From Dirofilaria immitis (taxonomy: Eukaryota; Nematoda; Chromadorea; Rhabditida; Onchocercidae), in contig JAKNDB010000075.1 in NCBI GenBank assembly GCA_024305405.1, positions 372,001 to 436,000 on the forward strand: a stretch of 64,000 bases of DNA, in the 5' to 3' direction. Positions 38,407 through 53,100 of this stretch are shown piece by piece. Within the stretch, counting starts at the first letter, position 1. Every line of letters begins with the position of its first letter. The translations under genes and the position numbers were made by a program. The notes below the pieces were generated by a model, which made no database searches, had not been told where the DNA came from, and saw nothing but the letters and a program-made list of their open reading frames with translations.

Positions 38407-38855
38407 ATATTAAATTATGCTTATTATTTTGTATTAAATTATGCTTATCACTTATTATCACATTATTTTTGTATTAAATTATGCTTATCACTTATTATCA
38501 CATTATTTTTGTATTAAATTATGCTTATCACTTATTATCACATTATTTTTGTATTAAATTATGCTTATCACTTATTATCACATTATTTTTGTATTAAATT
38601 ATGCTTATCACTTATTATCACATTATTTTTGCATTAAATTATGCTTATCACTTATTATCACATTATTTTTGTGTTAAATTATGCTTATCACTTATTATCA
38701 CATTATTTTTGTATTAAATTATGCTTATCACTTATTATCACATTATTTTTGCATTAAATTATGCTTATCACTTATTATCACATTATTTTTGTATTAAATT
38801 ATGCTTATCACTTATTATCACATTATTTTTGTATTAAATTATGCTTATCACTTAT
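38407..38855. repeat. 40-bp tandem repeat (minisatellite), about 11 copies
   Basis: The unit begins GTATTAAATTATGCTTATCA and continues CTTATTATCACATTATTTTT (40 bases). Copies begin at 38431 and every 40 bases to 38831, with a degenerate lead copy from about 38407 and truncation at 38855. Copies are nearly identical; variants are GCATTA at 38631 and 38751 and GTGTTA at 38671. The high identity suggests recent expansion, and the copy number may be collapsed in the assembly. Confidence 0.95.
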
Positions 38856-39446
38856 ATTTTATGTATTTAGAGCTATGGATAGAAAAATGAATGATAAAGA
38901 TATTGAAATTATTTAGGATTAATTTACAATTGTATAAATATTCTCATCAATTATTTTTATATATTTTGTTTCACATTTCTTATTATTTTTATAAACTTAC
39001 CTAACAATTAATAATTCGTTTTATGTCATTTTTTTCTTTGCAACAATCGATGAAATAATTAAAAATAAAAATAATAAAATTTTTTAAAGTTTCAGCGGTA
39101 AACTAAAACTTGGAATAAAAAAAAATGATGAATGGATACATAGGATAATGGGAAGACAAGGTGTAATACAAGTTATCAAACAAGAAATTATGGTAAGTAA
39201 AGAATTTTTACATTTTATTTCTATAGATGAAAGAAGCAAGAGGATATCAATCAGATTGATAAAAGAATGTAAAAAGATAAGCAAAATTATGGTACAATAA
39301 TACTTTTATATTATATTTGACCTTATATTAATTGACCTATAATGAAGTAAAAATATTTTCGTCTTTTTTTTTTTTTTTTAGGAAGAAATTAATGGTTCTC
39401 GTTGCTTGCAAAGAGATTCCAATAAAATATTTCTTAAAAAGAAGAA

Positions 39447-42400
39447 ATGGATGCTATCTCATCTTCTGCTGTTACTACAACTGCAATCAATTCTATATCA
39501 TCATCAACTCAAGTATCATCATTTAAAGGTGATTTATGAATTTCATGAAAATTCCAAATGCTTGAACTCGAGACATTTCAAAAATGACCTTAAATTGTAG
39601 CTTATATTTTTAAACTTTATCATACAACATCACATTCGGCAAATTGTTATAAAATGCTGATAAACATTTATATTACTGCACTTGCATGTTACAATAAACA
39701 AAACTTTGCTGAATGTTACAATAAACAAAACTTTGCTGAATGTTACAATAAACAAAACTTTGCTGAATATTTTTAATAATTCGATAAACAAATTCTAGCC
39801 ATCTGTATGACTGTATGATCTTTGTCATCTTTTTTATTTTTTTCCTGTATTTTTAATATTCACTATCAAATATTGTCCAGCATTTTATATATCTTACGTG
39901 TTCAAACGTCATATATGAAAGTATCATACGTATCAATGAGAGACACAATCTACTAAATAGTCCATATTTTGCAATATTTAATACCTGGTATCTTTTAATA
40001 TTGCATAAAAGAATTATTTCAGGACAATAATTATTTAATATTTAAGTATTCTGCAGTAAATGTAATAAATGATATTCGTCGAGATTGCAAAAGATGAAAA
40101 GTCAAAATTATTATATGCAACATAAATTACATTCAAATTTGAAATGGATTATTTGAATATTTTGAGAGAAATGATAAGTAGAATTATTGTTACGATATCA
40201 AATCATTTCAGATCATTTCATATAAAACAATTTTTTCTTCAATAATTACTTTAGCACAACCAGATGAAAGTATATTACGTCGTATTGATCCTGCAGATGA
40301 CCTACAATTAATGTGTACCAAAAATGTATTCCATGTCATCGTTGTGGTTCATCGATGAAATTTTTCATGCGTCGTGTAAAATACCTAAATACTGTTAAGG
40401 TTAATAATGTATAATACTTTTTACATATAAAGCAAAAATGATGGTCTATTGATCGAATTTTGGCTTAAATTTGATGATGGCTAAGGAGGAAATGATTTTT
40501 TAGTTGCGATCTATGCCAATTGTGGATTGTAGAAAGTTTATGCTTATATTTTTATGGATTTATATTGATATTTATCTTTTTGTAAACATGTTAATATAGA
40601 ATGCTTGATAAACATAAGGTTAAAGGTTATGTTACCTTAGAAATATAACATAGATGTGCAGCGAGATAACAATTTTCTACTCTCTTTCTTTCCTTTTCTT
40701 TTTCAGGAATATCCAGCATACCGTTGTATGAAAAAGAAGTGTCAAACATTTCGATCACCTCGTACGTTAGCACGTGAATGCAATATGCTATTACGTCAAG
40801 GTTTTGGTGATGGAAGATTCATGAACGTAACACCAACAACAAATGCGACCAGACAACTCAAAGTAATCCTAATTTCTTCCGATAATATATTGTGCCTGAT
40901 CTTCTTGCCAGAGATCTCCTAATCTTATTGTTATATTGTTGAAGGAAGCATTCCCTGATCACTTCAATAAGCAAGAAATAGATGGCTCACAAGGATATTC
41001 TACCACTTTTAGGGATGATTTTGACGGTATGTTTATGTTTGGATTAATTTGATATTACTAATTTTTCAATATTCGCTAGTATTAATTATTCTAATTATTA
41101 TCACAAATAATTGTAACAGTGATTCAACATTTGGGAATGTTTGGAATTATACTGTCGGATCTTATTTAAACAGTGTAACGGTGATCGGAATGATTTTGAA
41201 ACTAAAGATATTAATAGTTATTAGTGACCAAAAAATATTCTACTAAATTTATCAATAATTAATTGAATTATCAGTTATCGAATTTTTATCTTTTTTTTTT
41301 GTTCGTTGTTACATGTTTTAAGATTAAACGGAATTTCTAACAATCCATCCATCAAATCTATTACAGAGAAGATTCTGTAATTATGATTATAGGAAAATAA
41401 ATCACTAAAAATTACAATAATTTCCAATAATATTTATATATATGAAATAGAGAAGATGTACATATATAATTCATAAATTTCTGAATGGTGAAATTGAAAA
41501 GAAATTTTAAATTAAAAACAAATCAAATATATGTATTATTTATAGCTTTTTCAAATAATCCCGCATTATTAGCTAATCCTACAACGACAAGTAATATTAT
41601 CCGAGAAAAGGAAGCATGGTATGCTCTAAGAAATGCTAAACAATCGTTGGATATTTTGGCACATACAGATGGTGGCCTTTCATTACGTTTACAACGTATC
41701 ATTGGTGAAATTTATGCAATGGCTGCACAATTTAAAGAAATACCAAAAAAGATGGTATAATAATCGATCGATTTTTCGTTTAATTTTAAATAAGAATTGT
41801 TATTATTTCACTTTTTGATACTATTTAGATATATATATATATTATAGTATCAAAAAGTGAAGGTGAAGATGAAAGTGAGTATATACATATATATATATAT
41901 ATATATATTTAGATAAATTGTCAGTTTTGTACTAAATAAATTAAATTCGCAAAAAAAAATCAAAATTTTTATCAACGATGAGGATTGTTTTAATTTTAAA
42001 TTACTGTATTTTTTTGCATAGGATCTTTCAATACAGTAATAGAATGCAACAATAGTCGACAAATGGAAATAGATAGAATGCATGATATGATGGATGATGA
42101 AGGTGATGATGGTTGGACGTCAATGAAACGATCAACCGTTAACGATCTGATATCAGCAACACATACTGGTAGCGATAGTGAATCACGATCATTATTCCAT
42201 ACCGAAACCAGTAGTGTTGATACATGCATTCTAATGAAGTAAATAATTATTTTTCTATCTTGAGAAATTAAATCAGATAACCAATTCTCAAGAAATATTT
42301 AGAGAAGTAATTTTCCAGCAATACTCGAAGTAATAGTCTGATTGATAATATATTTGAAAAGAGGTGAATTTTATCCATAAAACTGATCTCGATTTCATTT

Positions 42401-45059
42401 CGTTTGCATAAACATTTTAGAAGTTTCTTAATAGGAAGTAAATTCTATTTAAAATTATTTTATAAGTTAACCGAATTTGATCATTTAGATTACTTGGTCA
42501 TCATCGATCGCAGTTAAAGTTGGCTCCTTCATCATCATAGATCTTACATTTAAATATTTAAATAATTATTTCGTATAACTTCACATTTGCAGAATGTCTT
42601 CGTCAACATCAACGTTATCAACCAACATAACACCAGTACAACCTTTACGTTGGATTAACATTTCACGTCATTCGCCGTCATTTAGCGTGAAAATGGTGGA
42701 TAGTTCAAATAGCGGTAAAAGCGCCATTATTTTTGTTGTCTCGATTTGTAAAATTTTTTAATATAATTAATTTAAATATAAATAGTTCGTAAATTTTTGT
42801 ATTTAGCAATAAGGCAAACAGTTGTTGATCAAAAGAAGCAAACAATAAATGAACAACAACAACAAAGCACAAATATCTATGAATCATTTTCGGTATCGGA
42901 TGTTTTTTTTATTTCAAAAATTTTGCTATAAAATTCTCGCAATAATTGTCGATTCTAAATATCAGTTAGTCATATCACTGATACAGTATGATTTTTCACT
43001 ACTGGATAACAAATTTATGCTTTAAAATGCTCATCTAACTACGGTATCAGCTTTATTTAGATTACTGTATATCAGCTATTAATTCATTCCATTTTCTTCA
43101 CTTTTATCATTCTTTTAAAGATTTTCTTCACTTTTATCATTCTTTAAAATAAAAAATTATTGATTTGATGATACAATCGTTCCCTTCCAGATAGCTTTAT
43201 TTTTTATATATTAATATCAAAGGATTTATCAAATCAGATCAAACAGAGATAAATTCTGATAATAATTAGAGAAAATAAAATATCAAAGCTTTTTGAGAAT
43301 CAATTCAAATTACTGCAAATTTTAGTAATTAAGTATTTTTCATTTTTTTCAAAGCGTTCTATTTTTTGTTATATTTAGAATTGCCCGGATGATAATGCTA
43401 ATAGTATACAAAAACCTACAACAATTTTGAGAAGTAATACAGCGTTATCATCGTTATCATTACCAAGTATAGTACATGATCAACTATCGACAGGTTACAA
43501 TTATGGTACAACAATGAATATTAACACAAATATGGTACACTGTAATATTGCTTATCATTTAAAAATGAAAAAATCTCACTCTGAAATTATAATATTACGA
43601 GTGTTTAAAGTATTCAAATATAATGGTATAATTTTTTCCGTTTAGGAAATTTTATGCAAATTTAGAAAAAGATATATATGATATTATTATTATCAAATTA
43701 CTATATCATTTATCTTTTGAATATTCTGCAATTAAAATATTATCATTTATCCTTAAATATTCTGTAATTAAAATATCAAAAAAAATGATTCTATCACCGA
43801 TACATTGAAAATATGATAAATTTAATAAAAATTATTAATAGAAATTTTATCTAGTTATCCTTATTAATATTCATCAGTTCAAAATTTATATTATTTTACT
43901 TCGTTTTTTTTTTTGATTTATAAATGATTCAGATTATAGGTTACAAAAACAAATCCAGAGTTAGGTAAAAATAATAACAATGAGGAAATTTCGAAGAATG
44001 AACCGATACCAATTTATGTACGACCGAGTGAGCTATGCTTTGATGATATAACTGATAGTGGCGAAATATTGAGTGAATTCTTTATGCCATCAACAACGAC
44101 ATCCAATTTTCAACCATCAAAATCCACGACGACAAATGGTATTACTCTGTCTACTCCGGTATGAATTATTTTTTATAAGAAACAATTTCAATCTCATAAG
44201 ATGGAAAAAAAAATTATGAAAAAATTAGTGGATAAAAATACGGTTTTAATTAAATTATAGTACTATTTTATTGTTTAAATTCAACAATGTTATCTATCAT
44301 TATCAGCTTTAATCAATGATTTTTCTGAAAATAATTTTGAAATTCATGCTACATGCATTTGTTATGAATAATTTTCTTTTTTTTTTTTATTTAAATTAAT
44401 ATATCGATAGAATTCGCAAATATTAATAATTAAAATAAAAAAAAATACATTAACTAACTTTTGAATAAGATTGGAAAAAGAATAATTAATTAAATATAAT
44501 TAGCAATAAAACTAAATATAAGAATAGCAAAAATGATCCTAATATATGCTAAATTAATCTTAAATTCCAAATTTTTCTCTTCATTTTTTTTCCTTTTTCT
44601 AGGGGATGTCAACAAATTCAAATACAATACCATTAGTAACATTTGCACAATTTTGGAATTTCAATGAACAAAACGATCATAAAAAGCGAATCCTACTTTA
44701 TCGCCAGCAACATCTGCTACAATCTGTAAAATTTTTCATTTCTTAAAAGATAGTTTTTAAATTTTCAAGATTTCAGATTAAGCATAATAATACATCGTTC
44801 TATAATTGCTGCGAAAGATTAATTAAAACGCTGTAAGCCTGATATCAGAACTATTGGATATATATGAAATCGTTCGTAGAAATTTGTTTCAGAGATTGAT
44901 GCATAATTTTATTACCTGATTGATACATTTGAATGCATTTTGTAGTGAGCAGAATCGATAAATTTAATTACTAAAATATCAATATATTTTCAGGTCCATT
45001 ATAATGATGATATGAGATGTTCAAGGAAGTTTATGAGGTGCATTTTTTTTGATATTTAA
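39447..45059 (+). CDS. Unrecognised Ser/Thr/Asn-rich protein with a putative zinc ribbon
   Basis: Exons 39447-39528, 40255-40399, 40707-40862, 40945-41026, 41546-41754, (41848-41874), 42022-42238, 42593-42714, 42807-42892, 43379-43534, 43940-44158, 44603-44725, 44994-45059; about 563 residues if two bases are restored. It starts MDAISSSAVTTTAINS. Residues 30-100 hold clustered cysteines, CIPCHRCGSSMKFFMRRVKY then EYPAYRCMKKKCQTFRS, a C-x2-C … C-x4-C pattern like a zinc ribbon, so nucleic-acid binding is possible. Next comes a helical part (EKEAWYALRNAKQSLDILAH, LRLQRIIGEIYAMAAQF), an acidic MHDMMDDEGDDGW and long low-complexity Ser/Thr/Gln stretches. The A5 run 40320-40324 and A6 run 41745-41750 each appear one base short; both fixes also satisfy phase. 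Alternative end at TAA 44744. I do not recognise a family. A T-rich acceptor at 39381 precedes the start. Confidence 0.6.
39688..39768. repeat. 27-bp tandem repeat, 3 copies, in first intron
   Basis: Three identical units starting GTTACAATAAACAAAACTTT and ending GCTGAAT lie end to end in the first intron of the zinc-ribbon gene. No further function seen. Confidence 0.9.
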
Positions 45060-47168
45060 ATTTTTTTTTGCGATTTCTTCTATTAGAAAGCAATCCCTTA
45101 TCTTCTTGTATTGATATTGATATTTGTCGCATATCATTCTTGTTTCAAATGTTTGATAGGTTTATCAATTGGCTGAATTTCTAGTTTTTTCTTGCTTTTT
45201 TTCATTTCTATGTTTATCAATTATTATTGATTGCTTTGGTTTATCTTGCTAGTTTCATTTAATAACTGTGATCATAATAATATTGAGTCGTTTAATAATC
45301 TTATCATTGAAATTTGCAAATTTATTTCTACCTTTTCTATGCATATTATCTCATTTCCGGTTATTATTCATTTTATTTGTAAAATATGAATTGCAACGAT
45401 AGAATTCTATTATTCTCTCATTGAGCAATATGTTTTTTCTCGAAATTGAAATCTTTTTCTTTCTCTCTCGTTATCAATTATTCGGTCATATAAGATGCAC
45501 ATTTCTTACATTATCAACATTATTTCATTGATAATATCCATAGTTCAAATTAATGCTATTCTTATATTTTCAATACTGATATTACATTCGCTCCCGTTCT
45601 TTAAGCATTTATTCCTCAAGCCTTTTTTTTTTTTTTTTACATATGGTAGTATATAGAATTAGGCTGATAAAAAGTTCGAGCTGGCATTGGCAAAAAAATA
45701 AATGATTATTTTGTGGATATCAAAAAGAACTGTGTATCTGAATCGTCTTCGATTAAATCTTGAACTTTTCCATTCATTGTATTTTAAATAGAGTTTTATG
45801 ATCTCATTTTTCTAATTTAAATATTTAAATGTTTCCGATTGGTCGAATAAATCACTAACTTTTTAGCAAACTTTCTACTACATTATTACTGTCGAGAAAA
45901 GAAAGAATTAGATTGGAAGCATATCAAAAAAATGGATACATATTGAAATGAATGAATAATAATAATAAAAATTTAAATGAAATAAATAAACGAATAAACA
46001 TACAAATAAACAAAGTGAATGAAAAGAAAAGAAACAAAATGAATAAATAATTTTGAAAAATGACTTAAATTTTGTTTCAGAAATAAAACTGAGACAAGCA
46101 TATGCAAAAATGAACATTGGTTTTATATAAAAATTAGAAGGAATATCAGAATTGAATCGAAGATGAATATCAAAATAAATATAAATATTGTGATGAACTT
46201 AATGAAAATGAAATTAATAAAAATTTAAATTAATACGAATGATAGTTTAGATTCTGATAAGAGCTGATACTTGTAATAGCAAGTTTAAGTTTTGCATATA
46301 TATGATTGTCTGTCCATTACATATGTTGAAGTAATCTTGCCTACAATCGAGAAGGAATAAATATTAACATTTTCGAACCATAGAAGAACAAACAAAAATG
46401 ATGCTGTACTATACTGCAGTGCAAGAAGTTGCAAAACTTCATTACGAGTCACAGGTCAGTCTGAAATTTCGAAAAGGGAAAAAGCCTGTTTCAAACCTGA
46501 ATGATGAAATCAAAACCTATCGTCTATCTAAAAATAACTTTATTACAGAGATCCAAAATAAAATATCAAAAATTTTATTTAATTATGAAATATTTTTGCG
46601 AGAAATTAGAAAATATTTGATATATTGTTTTCGTTAAATCTATTCAATCTTAAATATTTTAATTTCATTCCAAAATTTTAACAATAATATCTTTTTATTT
46701 GTCAAAATTTTTTTCATTACTTTCAGATAAATTATATACAGTAATATATGCATTATACTGTTATCTAAGAAAATGTTTCTTAGATAATATTTCATTTTAC
46801 AAAATAAAATTATTGAAAATTGAAAGAGATTGAATTGTAAAATTTCGTAATTTTAATTAATTTTATTTTTAGATAAGCAAATAATGTCACATTGTTAACA
46901 AAATTGATTATTATTTGATAGCAAAAATCATTGTGTCGATCAATTAATCTGTTCAAGTTTATTGATTATAGCTTATAATATAATTATTTTTAACTATTAT
47001 TCTTGCTAAAGAATATTTTATAACATAATATAATAGTATTTTATGATATAACAATAAATTAAAATATCTAAAAAATAAAAAAACGATCGATTGATAATAA
47101 AAGAAACGATTGATAATTGAGCTAAAAATAAATTTTGCGAAATTAAAAGTTAAGCGTCGAATATCAAC
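45060..47168. other. Intergenic, no gene supported
   Basis: AT-rich DNA between convergent genes. A perfect hairpin TATCTAAGAAAATGTTTCTT with its matching AGATA lies at about 46764-46788. The plus-strand frame at 46398-46454 (MMLYYTAVQEVAKLHYESQ before GTCAGT) could be an exon, but nothing joins to it. Confidence 0.4.
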
Positions 47169-50100
47169 TGAAAGCAATTGACATTCTAAATCATAATCAC
47201 AACAACAAATCACATTATTTTCCATTAATTTTCTTGATTCATCGCTATGCCAATTTAATTGAAAGCATTGCGACATTTGAACAAATAATGGTAATGTATC
47301 GCAAAAATTGAATTATCTGAAGTAGCAGCATCGAATAAAAATATTCAACAAATATTAATTATTAGAATTCTGATTCAATTTTTATTTTTATCATATTTAA
47401 ATTTGTTCATAAATTATTTGTTTAAAATTTTCTTTTGATTCAATTAGCCGTATAAGTAAAACGATAAATATCTAATAGGACTATTTGAGATTAACTAAAA
47501 AAAAAAATTGCTATTAAATAGAGGGGAAAAAAAATAATTAAATTACTTTACTTCACTGACCTCTTATCGGAAAAGATTAATTGATAGAAAAAATTATGAT
47601 CAAGTAATATGAGATAATAGTTATAAAATGAAAAAATACAATGATTATGAAATACTTACCGAATGTTTTCGCTCTGTAACTTTTGTCACTTTTCAATAAC
47701 TCAATTTGTTTTGAAACGCATTTCGTATGCCTAAGAAGTTTATGTGTTTTATCTGCAAAAGAAACAGATTTGATTTAAAGGATGTGATCGATCATAGGAA
47801 GATGGTTGAGCTGTCATATGTCGAGAATGCAATGATTATCATGACGACTACTGATGATTATCGAGATTTCTATGCTATCAAATCTTTCAATTTAACATTA
47901 TCATTTTTGTTATTCATAGCTTCAAAATCAGTACATTTTTCTTACTTATAATTAATTTACTCCTTATATATTTGTGAGGAAAGTTAAGCTTACAATCAAT
48001 AGAAATGGTTGCATAAAGGGACCAGAATAACACCACAAACTTTCTTCTGTATCTAATAGATGAGGAACTAATTTACGTGGCTGCAAAGAATTTTATCATT
48101 AAAAAATCTAATCAGCGATTTAAATTAATTAGATAATTTATGTGTCATTTTATTCACAGAATTATCAGATGTGATGCATTTCTTGAAGCATATCGCTCTG
48201 AATAATTAAATAAACATATTATGCATATTATACGTTAATTTTTCATATATTATTCATTATGATATACTAAATGTAAAAATAGTATAACGTTAAAGTAAGT
48301 CTATCTCGAATTTAATTCATCTCAAAAAATGAAAAAGCATACAGTAAAAGCGCGTCTTCGGACATTATTAAATTCATTGCATTCAATAATAGCTTTGGAT
48401 TCTGATTACATGCAGGCGTATCAGATTCATAAGATCGGCAAAAACAAACAGCCTTGATGGAAGATAACATAGCACAAAATTCTCTTTCCGTACCGGTCAT
48501 AAAAAACTATTTAATTATTGAAAAAATCAAAATTTAAATAGCAGCTTGCTTCATTTTTTCAAACATTTAAAAATTCCAATTTTAGATTTTTAGAAAAAGG
48601 ATCAAGATCATTCGCAAGTTTATTTGAAAGTTAAGTTTAATCAGAAATGATAATTCAGTATCATTACTTAACTTCGATCAATAATTATCTAAACATGAAC
48701 TTCTCATATTTTTTTCTGCATTAATGATTCTTATCATCATTAACTTACAAATTGTACATTGAATATGCGATATGATCGAAATGCTTTTTACTATAAGCTG
48801 CCATCGATCGTGTCATAGCATCTGCCTTGATTTCAAATTGTATATCTAAATTGGACAAATTGTTGACCTTTTAATTATTATTTTATAGCTCTGTGATCTG
48901 GTCTGTAAAATAACAATTTCAATTTCTCCGTTATGGTCAAATGTCACAATGATATGCTCTAGAATGTGATTGAGTCCAAATGTTTTTAATAAATTATTAT
49001 ACTTGGTAATTGACTTGACATTATGTTAGTTGTTTTGGTCACTTGTACGAAGCAATACGACGTATGACGTACATATACCAATTCACTTTCATTCAATAAC
49101 ATTTTTGCTAATTTTACCGTATCAAATTTAACACATTTTGTTAATGATTCCATTGGCTATAATTAGCATAATTTGTTTACATTTATTAAAATTTAATTAA
49201 ATAATAAGAGAATTATTTCATCTCATCCATAAATTACTTCTTTGCTAATATCATAATAATATGCGCTATAATGTAACTACAACCAATATATATATCGATT
49301 AATTAATTAAAATAATTGCAAAAAAGACAATATTAGATGAAAAATAAATGACAACGAACAAATTTCTTGGCCCGATCTGCAATTTCTTTTGTCAATTCTC
49401 GATCACAGTGATTGTTATTCTCATCGAGAGTACAACTACAGACAAACAATTTCAATGGCATATAGTTTGTTTCAAAATTTTTACTAAAGCAACCACGCGC
49501 TCTTTGCATGAAATTTTGACTAATCTGCAAAAATTCACAAGGTGAAATCTCGACACTAATTTTATTGATTATCTTAATGATTGATCATCTTTTATTTTAT
49601 TTTACAACTTATATGCATTTTGGCTTAATTGATCGAAAGTTAAGTAGCCAAAATACGACTTTTACATATCAGAGATATCAAATAAGTTTCAATCAATTCT
49701 TACTTCCACCTCCACATAAGTGCAAGTATCATTTTCCAGGAAAATATATGAAAAATCAATGGGATGAAATCCATTTCCTAAAATGAATTTTCAGTTATCT
49801 TTTTCATATCACTGTAACTAACTTTATGTAGAAGAATCAGAAATTATTGATATACTACCTGGATACGAATGATAAATAGATCCATCTTTGACATTAGTTC
49901 GACCCATATCTTGCAGCGTAACTCGATCGACATAATGCAACAAACACACGTCCCTATTATTCATTGATCTGACATAATACTGATTGAATAAGTATTGATA
50001 TCTTTCATTATAAAAACATTGTGGACGACTGCTATTTTCAGCAGCTATTTTGAGCTGTATATTACGCTGAAAATTACATCAGAAGGTAATTTCTGAAAGA

Positions 50101-53100
50101 TTAAAATGGAAAAATATGAATCTGATGTTAATCGAATGCTAAATAGATCAATGTAATTTTTTAGATAATTTATTGATTTTTTCTATTTTTCGCTAATTTT
50201 TGTCATAGAAAACTTTAGTTAAAATTAAATTATCTTTTTCTCCATATTTTCTTATCTTTTGTATGACAATTTCAATTTGTAGAAAACGAAAAATTTCATA
50301 ATTTTAAGCGTTTTAACAATCATAAGGAAACGTAAACATATTTACATATATTGGTAAAGGAAAGGGAAACTTGCATTATAATTACAAAAGTGTTGATTAT
50401 TACAACAGCATACAATATCGTACTGCTTGATCGCATCAGAATTTACAAGAGGACAAAAAGTATAATAGTCTATAAAATAATAATAGATGAGAAGAAAAGG
50501 AATTTTCTTGCTAAATTTATATTTTGCTAATGATTTAGAATCCTCAATGCACTGTGATAGCATTAATTTTAACGTCGATATTTAGAATTTCTTAAATATG
50601 AGTAATTATCAGATTGCTTTTTTTAATCACTGAAATTATTAAAAGTTCACAGATCTGATATAAATATTGATACTTCACGATTACCATTCTTTGTATCATG
50701 CTATATCACCATGTCTATTTAACAATGTTAAATTTAGTCATAGACATTTGTTGTTGTATAGGTCTGCCGGAGAAATTTTCATACTTCTTTTCTTATCACT
50801 CATAAATTCTAGTATAATTGGATTGAGTTTCTATAATTATTTAAATTTTAAATGCATGTTCAGCAAATTTAAAATTAAAAATTAATACTCACCTTTAATG
50901 AAACACAAGCTGTTCTGATTATTGGCCGAAGACGAATATCCAAAGCATCACTTTGTTTACATAAACTTTCATCGGTAGCAAAATCAACAATATTACTTTT
51001 CTCTGTTAAGCGCATATAACAAACCTGGAATTGATAAGCATCACAAATGTTTAGCATGATTAATTCCTCTTTCATTATAAAAAGCCCCATCACTTTCTTT
51101 ATTTGTTGAAAAGAGAACTCTTTATTTATTGATGTAAAATTTCAACAATAATTATTGAAATTATTTATCACAAGAGCTTATCATAATGCTATATAATATT
51201 ACAAAATTAAATTTAATTTGATTACTATGTCAAGAAATATTATAATTGAGCTTATTGATAAACTAATTTTGCTGTAAGCGATCAATTAGGTTACCTTGTT
51301 TTTACTTGATTGTTCCATTATTTTCGTTAGATTAAATATGGGTGCCACAAAAGTGATTATTTTATTTTCCTCCATCACACTATTGTAAAAATTTTTGAAA
51401 ATTAATGTATGCTATATTCTGATAAATACATTTTTCATTTAATCTATTTGTACAATGCTCTAATGTTTGCAGCCTTATCATATCCATATCACTTTATGAT
51501 TATGTTCAGTTCACTGAACATTTAAAATTTAAATACTTTTATAGCTTTCACTTAAAAAAAAAAATAATAAATTGAGAATTTATTCGAATGATTTTCCATT
51601 CGTTTGAAGAAAAAGAAAATACACAATTCTTAGAAGGAATCGATAGCAATTTATCATTTTACGCATTTCATCATTCGGCAATCTTTCATATCATTTCATT
51701 TAAAAAAAAAAAATCGATAAATTAAATTACCTATCTTCTGTAATTACCAATTTTCCCATTGCACAAAACATTCGATCTTTTAAGAAATCATCTTTTCTCA
51801 GCAAATTTGCTCCTAATCCTGTAAATGAAGATTTTGCATTGATATCAAATTTATTGTTTCGTTATCAATAAAATGATATATACTTAAAATGATTTTTTCG
51901 GGAAAATATAAAATTAATTTTACATATCATTTCGATTCAAGCGAAATGATCGTTGAAATCCTGAAGGATGTGAATCCTTCATGGTATATGAATAATAACA
52001 AATTATCATTACTAATACATATGTTATCAAATATATTTGAATATTGAATGTAGCATTATCAGTTATTTAAAATATCAAAAATTAAGCAAATAAACCTTAA
52101 GAACATGAACTTTTTCTTTTTATTACTGAAAATTTTTTGATAAATGATATGCAAATTGAAGATTGGAATGATTGAAAACGAACTTTGACATACTACTAAA
52201 TCGACGTCATAGCAGCAACAGAAATATTTGAAATCAGTGCGATATAATGCAAATAAGCATGATTCATCTTTCTAAAAATTTCATTTTAACCTCTTGAATG
52301 TATAGAATTATCATAAATCGATAAAGAAGAAAAGCATACATCACATAGATATTTTTCTATAAGAAATTGCTAGCAACTTGTTATAGGAAAGCTTGGAAAG
52401 ATTATAGGAGGTATGAAAAGTTGAAATTGTAAAATTTTATTTTTAAAACATTGAAATTAATTTGTTACTTTTAAATGCGATTATCTATGATATCAAAAGA
52501 TATTTTATTCAAATAATCTTAATCAAATACGGTAATATCGATAGGCTGAGAAAATATTTAAATTTTTTGTGAAATGAAATTAAAGCTAACATCAAACAAA
52601 GAATTATGATTCATTATGCAATGATGTCCTAAAGGATATTTGGCAGCTGTTGCATTGTAATGTCCCATCCTTAAAAAGTTTCAGAGTTCGATGGATATTT
52701 TTGACCCGCAATTGGATTATTGAACTTTTGCTGTCCATAAGTGAAACAGATGTCATTGTTGCCAGTTACTGGTACCTGAAAGATTATGCAAAAGATAAAT
52801 AAACATTTGGCGAAAACGTCAATATATTTATTATTTATTGTTTTAATTCATTCTTTAACTTAATACTATAAATTCGAGCTCATGTTCATCAATTTATTAC
52901 GTATCACGTAATGAATAAACCGTATATTATCAGGCCAACAAAGATTATCCGAATATTAATTAGCCTTTTACCGTAGTATTAAGATTGTCTTTTCACAAAC
53001 AAAAAGTATTAAAATAAATCGTTAACAATCGTTTATCACTAATTTCACTCTCATTGCTTGATGACTCAAAAAGTTCCACTTTTAAATGATATATAGTAAG

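Noticed and set aside
38407..38855. Regular 40-base array as a CRISPR
   Set aside because: The whole 40-base unit repeats without unique spacers, there are no cas genes, and the genome is animal; it is a minisatellite.
46398..46637. 79-codon plus-strand frame as a gene
   Set aside because: Only the first 19 codons look coding, before a GTCAGT; no partner exon, domain or neighbour supports it.
49348..49545. Plus-strand 65-codon frame
   Set aside because: It is the antisense of the cysteine-rich exon at 49360-49524, whose phase agrees with its neighbours on the minus strand.
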